Of a stretch of DNA of 64,000 nt, positions 58,142-64,000 are shown one piece after another. The DNA lies in NCBI GenBank assembly GCA_963764665.1, contig CAVXTL010000024.1, forward strand, positions 37,211 through 101,210, written 5' to 3'. The stretch comes from JACVRW01 sp963764665 (lineage in GTDB: Bacteria > Actinomycetota > Thermoleophilia > Solirubrobacterales > Thermoleophilaceae). Made by a program: the position numbers and the translations under genes. Below the pieces are notes generated by a model. That model was not told the origin of the DNA and did not search any database. It worked only from the letters and a program-made list of their open reading frames with translations. Every line of letters begins with the position of its first letter. Positions within the stretch are counted from its first letter, which is position 1.

Positions 58142-58396
58142 ATGGCCACGCTCTACCGCTGCAAGGCGCGCAGCGACCACGTCTGCCGATGCGGCAAGGT
58201 GGCGCGGCGCCTGCGCTCGCTGGGCATCGAGTACGAGGAGATCCGAGTGGCCTTCCTGAAGCGCGACCGGCCTGAGCTCGAGGAGCTGACCGACCAGCGC
58301 TGGGTGCCGGTGCTGGTGCTCGGCGACGAGGTGGTTCACGACTCCCACCGCATCCTCGAGCACCTCGACCACCTCGAACAGGAGAAGGCGGCGTGA
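58142..58396 (+). CDS. Small thioredoxin-fold (GST N-terminal/glutaredoxin-like) protein
   Basis: The 84-residue product has a thioredoxin-like order: TLYRCKARSDHVCRCGKVARRLRSLGIEYEEIRVAFLKRDRPELEELTDQRWVPVLVLGDEVVHDSHRILEHLDHL. The VPVLVLGDEVVHDSHRILEHL end matches the GST N-terminal domain. The CxxxxxxxCxC pattern is not a standard CxxC active site. ATGA-like coupling to the next gene. Confidence 0.72.
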   Translation: MATLYRCKARSDHVCRCGKVARRLRSLGIEYEEIRVAFLKRDRPELEELTDQRWVPVLVLGDEVVHDSHRILEHLDHLEQEKAA

Positions 58397-58590
58397 GCGG
58401 CAAGGGCGAGGTCAGCAGGCGCGGCAGGGCGGTGCACAACGCGCGCCGGGCCTGGCCGTTCGTGCTGATGGCCTGGAGGCGCTGGCAGGACCTGTCGCCC
58501 GCGGAGCGGGAGCGCTACAAGCGCCAGGCGCGCGACTACGCCCAGCGCGGACGCGACCTAGCCGCCCGCAGGCGAAAGGGCAAGCCCTAG
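58393..58590 (+). CDS. Small basic protein of unknown function
   Basis: The 65-residue product is rich in Arg/Lys: SRRGRAVHNARRAWPFVLMAWRRWQDLSPAERERYKRQARDYAQRGRDLAARRRKGKP. The middle (WRRWQDLSPAERERYKRQA) resembles short helix pairs seen in DNA-associated proteins, but I do not recognise a family. It overlaps the preceding gene by 4 bp and the convergent glutaredoxin gene by 4 bp. Confidence 0.6.
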   Translation: MSGKGEVSRRGRAVHNARRAWPFVLMAWRRWQDLSPAERERYKRQARDYAQRGRDLAARRRKGKP

Positions 58591-58979
58591 TCCAGCTTGT
58601 TCTCGAGGCCGATGTGCTGGCGGGCCGGGACGGGCTCCTCCAGCTCGACGGGCTCTTCGGAGGGCTCGACCCCGAGCGCCTCGGCCAGCTCGCCTGACTC
58701 GAACATCTCCATGACGATGTCCGAGCCCCCGATCAGCTCGCCCTTGAAGAAGAGCTGCGGGATCGTGGGCCAGCCGGACAGCCCCGAGAGCTCCTCGCGG
58801 ATGCGCGGGTCGGGGAGGATGTCGAGCGCTGCGTACTTGACGCCGAGCGCGTTCAACGCGCCGGCCGTGCGCGCGGAGAACCCGCATGCGGGCTGGTTGG
58901 GCGTGCCCTTCATGAAGAGCATCACCTCGTTCTCCTTGATCGCGTTGTCGATGAAGCCGCGAATCTCGTCGTTGGTCAC
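58587..58979 (-). CDS. grxD: Monothiol glutaredoxin (Grx4 family)
   Basis: The 130-residue product has VMLFMKGTPNQPACGFSARTAGALNALGVKYAALDI with the monothiol CGFS active site, and GWPTIPQLFFKGELIGGSDIVMEMFESGELAEAL for the glutathione-type groove. Grx4 proteins ligate a [2Fe-2S] cluster with BolA partners and take part in iron-sulfur delivery. An acidic tail of about 25 residues follows the fold. GTG/ATGA overlap with bolA, and a divergent erpA, give a compact Fe-S module. Confidence 0.93.
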   Translation of the reverse strand: MTNDEIRGFIDNAIKENEVMLFMKGTPNQPACGFSARTAGALNALGVKYAALDILPDPRIREELSGLSGWPTIPQLFFKGELIGGSDIVMEMFESGELAEALGVEPSEEPVELEEPVPARQHIGLENKLD

Positions 58980-59215
58980 GCTGCCCCTCCCGGGGTCGAA
59001 GTCTTGATTGACAGGGCGTGGATCGGTCCGCCGATATCCGCGCCGAAAACGTCGTAAACCAGCTTGTGCTGCTGAATCCGCGAGAGTCCCGCGAAGCGAT
59101 CGGAGACGACCTCCGCCCGGAAGTGGTCTCCGCCACCGGTGAGATCCTCCACCGCGACCTCGGCGCCCGGAAGGGCGTCCTCGATCCGCTGCTGGAGCTC
59201 GCCGGTGGTGGGCAT
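58976..59215 (-). CDS. bolA: BolA family protein
   Basis: The 79-residue product has ELQQRIEDALPGAEVAVEDLTGGGDHFRAEVVSDRFAGLSRIQQHKLVYDVFG with the conserved HF-region and RIQQHKLVYDVFGADI helix that carry the cluster-binding His. It pairs with the Grx4 protein encoded by the next gene. The gene starts 43 bp from erpA on the opposite strand. Confidence 0.92.
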   Translation of the reverse strand: MPTTGELQQRIEDALPGAEVAVEDLTGGGDHFRAEVVSDRFAGLSRIQQHKLVYDVFGADIGGPIHALSIKTSTPGGAA

Positions 59216-59242
59216 CTGAACTTCAGAGTACCGAGCGAATCA

Positions 59243-59258
59243 CCGATACAATCGGGGC
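59243..59258 (+). promoter_or_regulatory. erpA promoter with palindromic -10 region
   Basis: TACAAT (59247-59252) ends 6 nt before the erpA ATG, so the message is probably leaderless. It lies inside CCGAT-ACA-ATCGG, a perfect inverted repeat that could be an operator or hairpin. The 43-bp divergent region also contains CTGAA-C-TTCAG near the bolA start. Confidence 0.5.
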
Positions 59259-59615
59259 ATGGTCATCCTCACCGAGATCGCGGCTACGAAGGTCCGGGAG
59301 TTCATGAACGGCCAAAGCGCGGGAGACGGCGTCGGGCTGCGCGTAGGAGTGCGCGGCGGCGGCTGCTCCGGCTTCCAGTACGCGCTGGCGCTCGACGAGA
59401 GGAATGACGACGACCACGTGTTCGATGCCTCCGGCATCCCCGTGCTCGTCGATCCGGCCAGCCTGCGATACGTGGACGGCTCGACCGTCGACTTCACGGA
59501 GAGCTTCCAGGGCTCCGGGTTCGAGGTCTCGAACCCCAACACCGTCGCCTCCTGCGGGTGCGGCTCCTCCTTCCGCGTCGCGGATGAAGAGCCCAGCTGC
59601 GGCTCCGTAGCCTGA
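59259..59615 (+). CDS. erpA: A-type iron-sulfur carrier protein (ErpA/IscA-like)
   Basis: The 118-residue product has VILTEIAATKVREFMN at the N terminus and the three cysteines of the family: VRGGGCSGFQYALAL and NTVASCGCGSSF. These bind an Fe-S cluster or iron and pass it to target enzymes. The tail EEPSCGSVA adds a fourth cysteine. It faces bolA and grxD. Its stop overlaps the NUDIX gene's CTG start (CTGA). Confidence 0.92.
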   Translation: MVILTEIAATKVREFMNGQSAGDGVGLRVGVRGGGCSGFQYALALDERNDDDHVFDASGIPVLVDPASLRYVDGSTVDFTESFQGSGFEVSNPNTVASCGCGSSFRVADEEPSCGSVA

Positions 59616-60085
59616 CCCCCGCCAAGCGCAGCGCGGGAATCCTGCTCTACCGCCTGACGGGCGGCGAGCCCGAGGTTCTGCTCGTTCATCCGGGCGGGCC
59701 GTTCTGGCAGCGGAAGGACGCCGGGGCGTGGTCGATCCCGAAGGGGGAGTACGGGGACGACGAGGACCCGCAGGCGTGCGCGCGCCGCGAGTTCGAGGAG
59801 GAGACGGGCACCGCGCTGCCGCCGGGGGCGCTGGCCGACCTGGGCACGGCGCGGCAGAGGAGCGGCAAGCTCGTGACGGGCTGGGCGGTGGAGGGCGACC
59901 TCGACGCCGACACGATCGTGAGCAACACCTTCGAGATGGAGTGGCCGCCTCGCTCGGGGCGGATGCAGGCGTTCCCGGAAGTTGACCGAGCCGGCTGGTT
60001 CGGGCTCGAGACGGCGCGCGAGAAGCTCAACCCCGCGCAGGTGGCGTTCATCGACCGCCTCGGCGAGCTGCTCGAGACGGCCTAG
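59612..60085 (+). CDS. NUDIX hydrolase with apparent CTG start
   Basis: From CTG 59612 the 157-residue product reads TPAKRSAGILLYRLTGGEPEVLLVHPGGPFWQRKDAGAWSIPKGEYGDDEDPQACARREFEEETG, containing a complete NUDIX box (G-5-E-7-REFEEETG). SNTFEMEWPPRSGRMQAFPEVDRAGWF follows. In-frame TGA 59583-59585 and no ATG, GTG or TTG until mid-gene (59873) leave CTG as the only start giving the full family. The CTG shares CTGA with the erpA stop, mirroring the ATGA overlaps elsewhere here. Probably a nucleotide-diphosphate hydrolase. Confidence 0.75.
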   Translation: MTPAKRSAGILLYRLTGGEPEVLLVHPGGPFWQRKDAGAWSIPKGEYGDDEDPQACARREFEEETGTALPPGALADLGTARQRSGKLVTGWAVEGDLDADTIVSNTFEMEWPPRSGRMQAFPEVDRAGWFGLETAREKLNPAQVAFIDRLGELLETA

Positions 60086-60702
60086 GCCGGCTGGTTGTCC
60101 AGCGAGCGCCAGAGGTAGAGGCTGGCCAGCGAGCGGTAGGGGCGCCACGGCTCGGCGATCAGCTCGAGCTCGGCCGGGGTGGGGAGCTCGGCTAGCCCCT
60201 GCAGCACCTGGATCGCCTTGCGGATCCCGAGGTCGCCCACCGGCAGCACGTCCGGTCGCGCCAGATGGAAGATCAGGAACATGTGGACCGTCCACGGACC
60301 GAGGCCCTTGATCGCCGTCAGCTGCTCGGCCACCTCCTCGTCGGGCAGCTCCGCCAGCTTTTCGAGGTTGAGCTCCCCGTCCTCGATGTGCTCCGCGAGG
60401 TCGCGCAGGAAGGTCACCTTGGCGCGCGACAGGCCGGCGGCGGCGCGCATCTCCTCGGGATCGGCCTTGAGCAGCTCGCCGGGAGTGGGGGTGTGCCCGC
60501 CGAAGTGCTCCACCAGCCGTTCGAAGATGCTCCGGGCGGCCTTGGTGGACAGCTGCTGCCCCACGATGGCGCGGATCAGGGCGCCGTAGGCATCCCCGGG
60601 GCGCCGCCCGCGCGCGGCCCGCACGTCGTCGGGATGCCCGAAGCGCTCGATCAGCTCCGCCATCAGCGGGTCGGCAGCACGCAGGTGCTCGACGGCAGTC
60701 AG
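60082..60702 (-). CDS. DNA-3-methyladenine glycosylase II-like (HhH-GPD) with apparent CTG start
   Basis: The product (206 residues from CTG 60702) has a helix-hairpin-helix AIKGLGPWTVHMFLIFHLARPDVLPVGDLGIRKAIQ with the catalytic Asp in LPVGDLG, and YGALIRAIVGQQLSTKAARSIFERL. It removes alkylated purines. The conserved start HLRAADPLMAELIERFG lies between CTG 60702 and ATG 60663, so the CTG (in CTGA with the ABC1 stop) is favoured. An ATG at 60780 would run deep into the upstream gene. Its 3' end overlaps the convergent NUDIX gene by 4 bp. Confidence 0.82.
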   Translation of the reverse strand: MTAVEHLRAADPLMAELIERFGHPDDVRAARGRRPGDAYGALIRAIVGQQLSTKAARSIFERLVEHFGGHTPTPGELLKADPEEMRAAAGLSRAKVTFLRDLAEHIEDGELNLEKLAELPDEEVAEQLTAIKGLGPWTVHMFLIFHLARPDVLPVGDLGIRKAIQVLQGLAELPTPAELELIAEPWRPYRSLASLYLWRSLDNQPA

Positions 60703-62081
60703 GCGGCCGCCCGCGCGTGGAACCCCAGCTCCGCGGCGCCCAGCTCGGTGGAGGGCGGGTCGCCGAAGAGCCACTCGCACGCGATCAGATGCCAGTCGGC
60801 GGTGGCCCCCAGCTGCCCGAGCACGCCCAGCGTCAGCGCCTCCATCCTGCGCGCCAGCATGGCCTGCGGGGGCATGGTCTCGCGCTTCATCAGCTCCCAG
60901 TGCTCCGAGCGCGGGTCGCCGAAGTCGATCAGCACCTGGGCCACCAGCTCGCGGTCGACGGTCCGCGCCCCGGGCTCGACGTACCAGCGCGTGACGTCAC
61001 GGATGTGCGCGAGCACGGCCTCCGGAGTGACCTCCTCGTCGGAGGGGTCGAAGAACCCCATGCCGGCCAGCTGCCGGTGGAGCCCCTCGGCGTCCCCCTC
61101 CATCGCGAGTCGCACTGCCTCGACCTCGGCCGCCACGTCCTCGGCCGACACGCGCTTGGTCATACCGAAGTCGATGAACGCCACGCGGCCGTCCGGCATG
61201 AGCCGGTAGTTGCCGGGGTGGGGGTCGCCGGAGAAGTGACCCGTGCGGTAGAGCGAGCCGAAGAAGAACCGGAACACGATCTCGCCGAAGCGGTCGCGTA
61301 CGTCCTGATCCAGCTCGCGCACCTCCTCGAAGCCGATCCCCTCCACCCACTCGGTCACAAGCACGTGCTCGGTGCACATGCGCGTGACCACGGGCGGGAC
61401 GTAGATGAACGGATGCCCGCTCCAGGTACGCGCGAAGGCGCGGTGGTTCTGCGCCTCGTGCTCGTAGTCCAGCTCGTCGGTGAGCCGCTCGCGGATCTCG
61501 CGGGTCATCGCCTTCACGTCCATGCCGGGGGCCATGCGCTTGGCCACGCGCATGATCAGCCCAAGGTTCTGGAGGTCGGCCCGCACCGCCTGGGCCACGC
61601 CCGGATACTGGACCTTGACGGCCACGGCGCGGCCGTCGTGGAGGCGGGCGCGGTAGACCTGGCCGATCGAGGCCGCGGCCACCGCCTCGGGGTCGAACTC
61701 GGCGAACGCCTCCTCGAGCGACTCGCCCAGGTCCTGCTCCACGACCTTGCGCATCTTCTCGAACGGCACCCTGGGAGCGGCGTCCCGAAGCTCGGCCAGC
61801 TTGGCCTGCACCCGCTCCTGGAACTCGGGCGGGAACGCTCCCGTATCGATGAACGAGGCCACCTGGCCCACCTTCATCGCCGCGCCCTTCATCTGCCCGA
61901 GCACCTCGAAGATCTGCTCCGCGGCCTCGACCTGCCGGCGTTCCGCCGCCGCCCGGCGCCCGTCCTTCGACCGGCCGAGGTTCGTGGCCTTGGTGGCGTA
62001 GGACCGCGCGGTCTGCTCGCCCGCCAGCCGGCCGACTTTCGCGGCGCGCCGCATCCGGCCGGTGGGGAGGTCCTTGGCCAT
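60699..62081 (-). CDS. ABC1/UbiB-type atypical kinase
   Basis: The 460-residue product carries the family marks: GQMKGAAMKVGQVASFIDTG (KxGQ), EAVAAASIGQVYRARLHDGRAVAVKVQYPG (Ala-rich loop and Lys), HVLVTEWVEGIGF, GHFSGDPHPGNYRLMPDGRVAFIDFGMTKRV (catalytic and DFG-like). Members are ATPases supporting quinone or lipid metabolism; activity here is unproven. ATG 62081 is well inside a longer open frame that is a shadow. The stop overlaps the alkA-like start (CTGA). Confidence 0.9.
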   Translation of the reverse strand: MAKDLPTGRMRRAAKVGRLAGEQTARSYATKATNLGRSKDGRRAAAERRQVEAAEQIFEVLGQMKGAAMKVGQVASFIDTGAFPPEFQERVQAKLAELRDAAPRVPFEKMRKVVEQDLGESLEEAFAEFDPEAVAAASIGQVYRARLHDGRAVAVKVQYPGVAQAVRADLQNLGLIMRVAKRMAPGMDVKAMTREIRERLTDELDYEHEAQNHRAFARTWSGHPFIYVPPVVTRMCTEHVLVTEWVEGIGFEEVRELDQDVRDRFGEIVFRFFFGSLYRTGHFSGDPHPGNYRLMPDGRVAFIDFGMTKRVSAEDVAAEVEAVRLAMEGDAEGLHRQLAGMGFFDPSDEEVTPEAVLAHIRDVTRWYVEPGARTVDRELVAQVLIDFGDPRSEHWELMKRETMPPQAMLARRMEALTLGVLGQLGATADWHLIACEWLFGDPPSTELGAAELGFHARAAA

Positions 62082-62126
62082 CGTGCTCACTGTACGCGGG
62101 ACCCTGCCTCTAGGCTCTCGGCTTCG

Positions 62127-62948
62127 ATGCGCCTGGTGAGCTACGACGCAGGTACCGGTGTGCGCGCGGGTCTCCTGCGCGACGACCGCGTGCACGACAT
62201 CCAGGGGGAGGCCCACACGGTCGACGGACTGCTCCGCGACGAGCTCCTGGGCGACGTCCGAGAGGCGCAGAACGAGGGGCTCCCGCTTACCGACCTCCGC
62301 CTCCTCCCCCCGGTCGGTAGGCCCGGCAAGATCATCTGCATCGGCCTGAACTACCGCTCCCATTGCGAGGAGCAGGGCATCGAGCCGCCCGAGACGGCCA
62401 CGTTCTTCGCCAAGTTCGCGAACGCGCTCACGCCCCCCGGGGCCACGGTGGCGCTGCCCGGCTGGAGCAGCAAGGTCGACTACGAGGCCGAGGTGGCGTT
62501 CGTGATCGGCAGGCGCGGCAAGGACGTGCCGGAGGAGCGGGCGCTCGAGCACGTGGCCGGCTACATGCTCTTCAACGACCTGTCGGCGCGCGACTACCAG
62601 TTCAAGACGCCCCAGTGGATGCCCGGCAAGACGTTCGACGGCGCCGCCCCGTGCGGCCCGGCGCTCGTGAGCGCCGACGAGGCGGGGCCGCACGACAGCA
62701 TCGAGATCGAGCTGCGGCTGAACGGCGAGGTGATGCAGCAGGGCACCACGGCGGACCTGGTGCACTCCGTGCCCGCGCTCGTGGCCTACCTCTCGCAGCT
62801 GATGACGCTCGAGCCCGGCGACGTGGTGGCCACCGGCACGCCCTCGGGCGTGGGCAGCCTCCGCGACCCGAAGGTCTGGCTCAAGGCGGGCGACGAGATA
62901 GCAATCTCATCGCCCCAGCTCGGTGTGCTCGAGACGCGCATCGCCTGA
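62127..62948 (+). CDS. Fumarylacetoacetate hydrolase family protein (acylpyruvase-like)
   Basis: The 273-residue product has the full FAH C-terminal domain: KIICIGLNYRSHCEEQGIEPPETATFFAKFANALTPPGATV, KVDYEAEVAFVIGRRGKDVPEE (metal Glu), YMLFNDLSARDYQFKTPQWMPGKTFDGAAPCGPALV, and DVVATGTPSGVGSL. It belongs to the acylpyruvate/oxaloacetate decarboxylase branch with a longer N terminus, unlike the shorter copy at 25765. It is the likely final step of an unplaced ring-cleavage or keto-acid pathway. Confidence 0.88.
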   Translation: MRLVSYDAGTGVRAGLLRDDRVHDIQGEAHTVDGLLRDELLGDVREAQNEGLPLTDLRLLPPVGRPGKIICIGLNYRSHCEEQGIEPPETATFFAKFANALTPPGATVALPGWSSKVDYEAEVAFVIGRRGKDVPEERALEHVAGYMLFNDLSARDYQFKTPQWMPGKTFDGAAPCGPALVSADEAGPHDSIEIELRLNGEVMQQGTTADLVHSVPALVAYLSQLMTLEPGDVVATGTPSGVGSLRDPKVWLKAGDEIAISSPQLGVLETRIA

Positions 62949-63045
62949 CGAACGCGCAGCCTCCCGCCCTCAATCCACTGCAAGGCCGCGTCCACAGGGT
63001 CTTCCCAGGTCTAATGGCCGGCGCGTTCGTGCCGATTGAAGCCAT

Positions 63046-64000
63046 GTGAACGCGATATCGCAGTTTCCCGCCCGGGCGTCCGGGCCCCGCCTGGACAATC
63101 GGCGTGTGGCCGCGGGTGTCGTGGATCTGGCTGTGGTCGGCGTCGTTGGCGCCGTCCTGAGCCTTGCCGCCGGCAACGAGTTCACGCTGCTCCTCGGAGC
63201 CGTGACCGTGGCCTGGGGGCTCTTCTACCACTTCGTGACCGAGTCGATCACGGGCCAGACGCTGGGCAAGCGCTGGCTCGGCCTGCGCGTGCAGCGCGCC
63301 TCGGGCGGCACGCCCGACGAGCGCGAGATCGCGCTGCGCACGGTCCTGCGCCTGGTCGACGGCATCGGCTTCTACGTGGTCGGACTCGTGGTGATGCTGC
63401 GCACCGGCGAGCGCCGGCAGCGCCTGGGCGACATCGTGGCCGGCACGGCCGTGGTGGACGCACGCGAGCCTGCCAAGCCCAGCGGCAAGTCCACGCTGAA
63501 GACCATGGACTTCCCGATCGCCTCGCCCGAGGTGCCCGCGGGCGCCGAGGCGGAGGAGGCCGACGAGGAGCAGCCCCATCGCGCCGAGCTCCCCAGCAAT
63601 CTCTTCAACCACGATCGCGACGAGGAGATCGAGTCCGCCGTCGAGGAGGACGAGAGCCCGCGCATCGAGATCGTGAGCAGCGGCGATGAGGACCTCACCG
63701 CCGAGGAAGAGCTCACCCCGGAGCCCGAGCTGCCCGTGGCCGAGTTCGAGCCCAGGGCCGAGCTGCCGCTGCCCGAGCCCGAGGCCGAGCGTGAGCCCGA
63801 GGCGGAGCTGCCTCTGCCGGAGCCGGAGGAGAGCGAGCCCGAGACCGAGGAGCAGGAGCTCGAGCCGGCCGCCGAGGCCGAGACCGACTCCGGCGAGCAG
63901 GAGAGCGAAGGCGACTCGATGCCCAGCGTCTCATCCGACGCCCTGGACGAGCTCGCCGGGGACGTGGCCTCCACCACCTCGAAGCCGGGTCGCAAGCCCC
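63046..64000 (+). CDS. RDD family membrane protein with long acidic tail (runs off right edge)
   Basis: GTG 63046 opens a frame through the window end (318 codons visible). The N-terminal part has RLDNRRVAAGVVDLAVVGVVGAVLSLAAG and TLLLGAVTVAWGLFYHFVTESITGQTLGKRWLGLRV, then LRTVLRLVDGIGFYVVGLVVMLRTGERRQRLGDIVAGTAVV: an RDD domain with membrane helices. The rest is Glu/Pro-rich and disordered, with repeated AELPLPEPE units. The 97-bp region before it has no clear signal. RDD proteins are poorly understood transport-like proteins. Confidence 0.82.
   Translation, partial: MNAISQFPARASGPRLDNRRVAAGVVDLAVVGVVGAVLSLAAGNEFTLLLGAVTVAWGLFYHFVTESITGQTLGKRWLGLRVQRASGGTPDEREIALRTVLRLVDGIGFYVVGLVVMLRTGERRQRLGDIVAGTAVVDAREPAKPSGKSTLKTMDFPIASPEVPAGAEAEEADEEQPHRAELPSNLFNHDRDEEIESAVEEDESPRIEIVSSGDEDLTAEEELTPEPELPVAEFEPRAELPLPEPEAEREPEAELPLPEPEESEPETEEQELEPAAEAETDSGEQESEGDSMPSVSSDALDELAGDVASTTSKPGRKP

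Noticed and set aside
1..64000. tRNA, rRNA, CRISPR or transposon sequences
   Set aside because: I looked for TTCGA-type T-loops, spaced repeats and transposase motifs and found none convincing.

Overview
The window is very GC-rich and gene-dense. Genes on both strands overlap by 4 bp again and again (ATGA, GTGA), and GTG and TTG starts are common. Biotin synthesis genes, MarR/TetR/PadR/Lrp regulators, acyl-CoA catabolism genes, a Holin-X/DUF3618 membrane cassette and many small actinobacterial families point to a chromosomal segment of a soil-type actinobacterium. Thermoleophilia/Solirubrobacterales is my best guess, made from gene content only. I see no rRNA, tRNA, CRISPR, insertion sequence, integrase or prophage, and no gene-free stretch reaches 300 bases.

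Layout. 1-13.7 kb: edge of a secreted protein gene, VOC protein, bioA, a membrane spermidine-synthase-like protein, a secreted glycosidase-like lipoprotein, an acyl-CoA synthetase, a SnoaL-MarR operon, bioB-bioF-bioD, a TetR/carboxymuconolactone-decarboxylase operon, and a biotinyl carrier with an enoyl-CoA hydratase. 13.7-25.7 kb: glpK, a PlsC-type acyltransferase, an MBL-fold lactonase-like enzyme, a large secreted alpha/beta hydrolase, divergent PadR and carotenoid oxygenase genes, a membrane adenylate cyclase, two SDRs and an exported ferritin-like protein ending in a clear terminator. 25.7-30.1 kb: a phenylalanine/tyrosine degradation cluster (phenylalanine hydroxylase, HPD, homogentisate dioxygenase, FAH-family hydrolase, Lrp regulator). 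30.1-49.6 kb: a cyclase-YHS fusion, two acyl-CoA dehydrogenases, a HerA-like ATPase, TetR, an acetamidase, a run of redox/repair/hydratase/arginase-family genes, and an operon of carboxyltransferase, beta-keto acid cleavage enzyme, CaiB CoA-transferase and MerR. 49.6-64 kb: a DUF559 protein, an autoregulated nitrilase-TetR operon, a small membrane-protein cassette, AI-2E and flippase-like proteins, DegV, a Grx4-BolA-ErpA iron-sulfur module, NUDIX, AlkA-like, ABC1 kinase, a second FAH-family gene, and an RDD protein cut by the right edge.

Regulatory DNA is the most informative layer. An imperfect 23-bp palindrome occurs both before an acyl-CoA dehydrogenase gene and before the carboxyltransferase operon, which suggests one repressor controls both. 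A MerR-type promoter (19-bp spacer filled by a 20-bp perfect palindrome) precedes a DUF5519 gene. A 36-37 base stem-loop with compensated stem changes occurs twice between divergent genes. Two genes appear to start with CTG inside CTGA overlaps. Four genes carry an apparent +1 base in a GGG run (or its complement) and a fifth probably has a +1 base near its 3' end; this looks like base-calling or assembly error rather than gene decay and should be corrected before those products are used.
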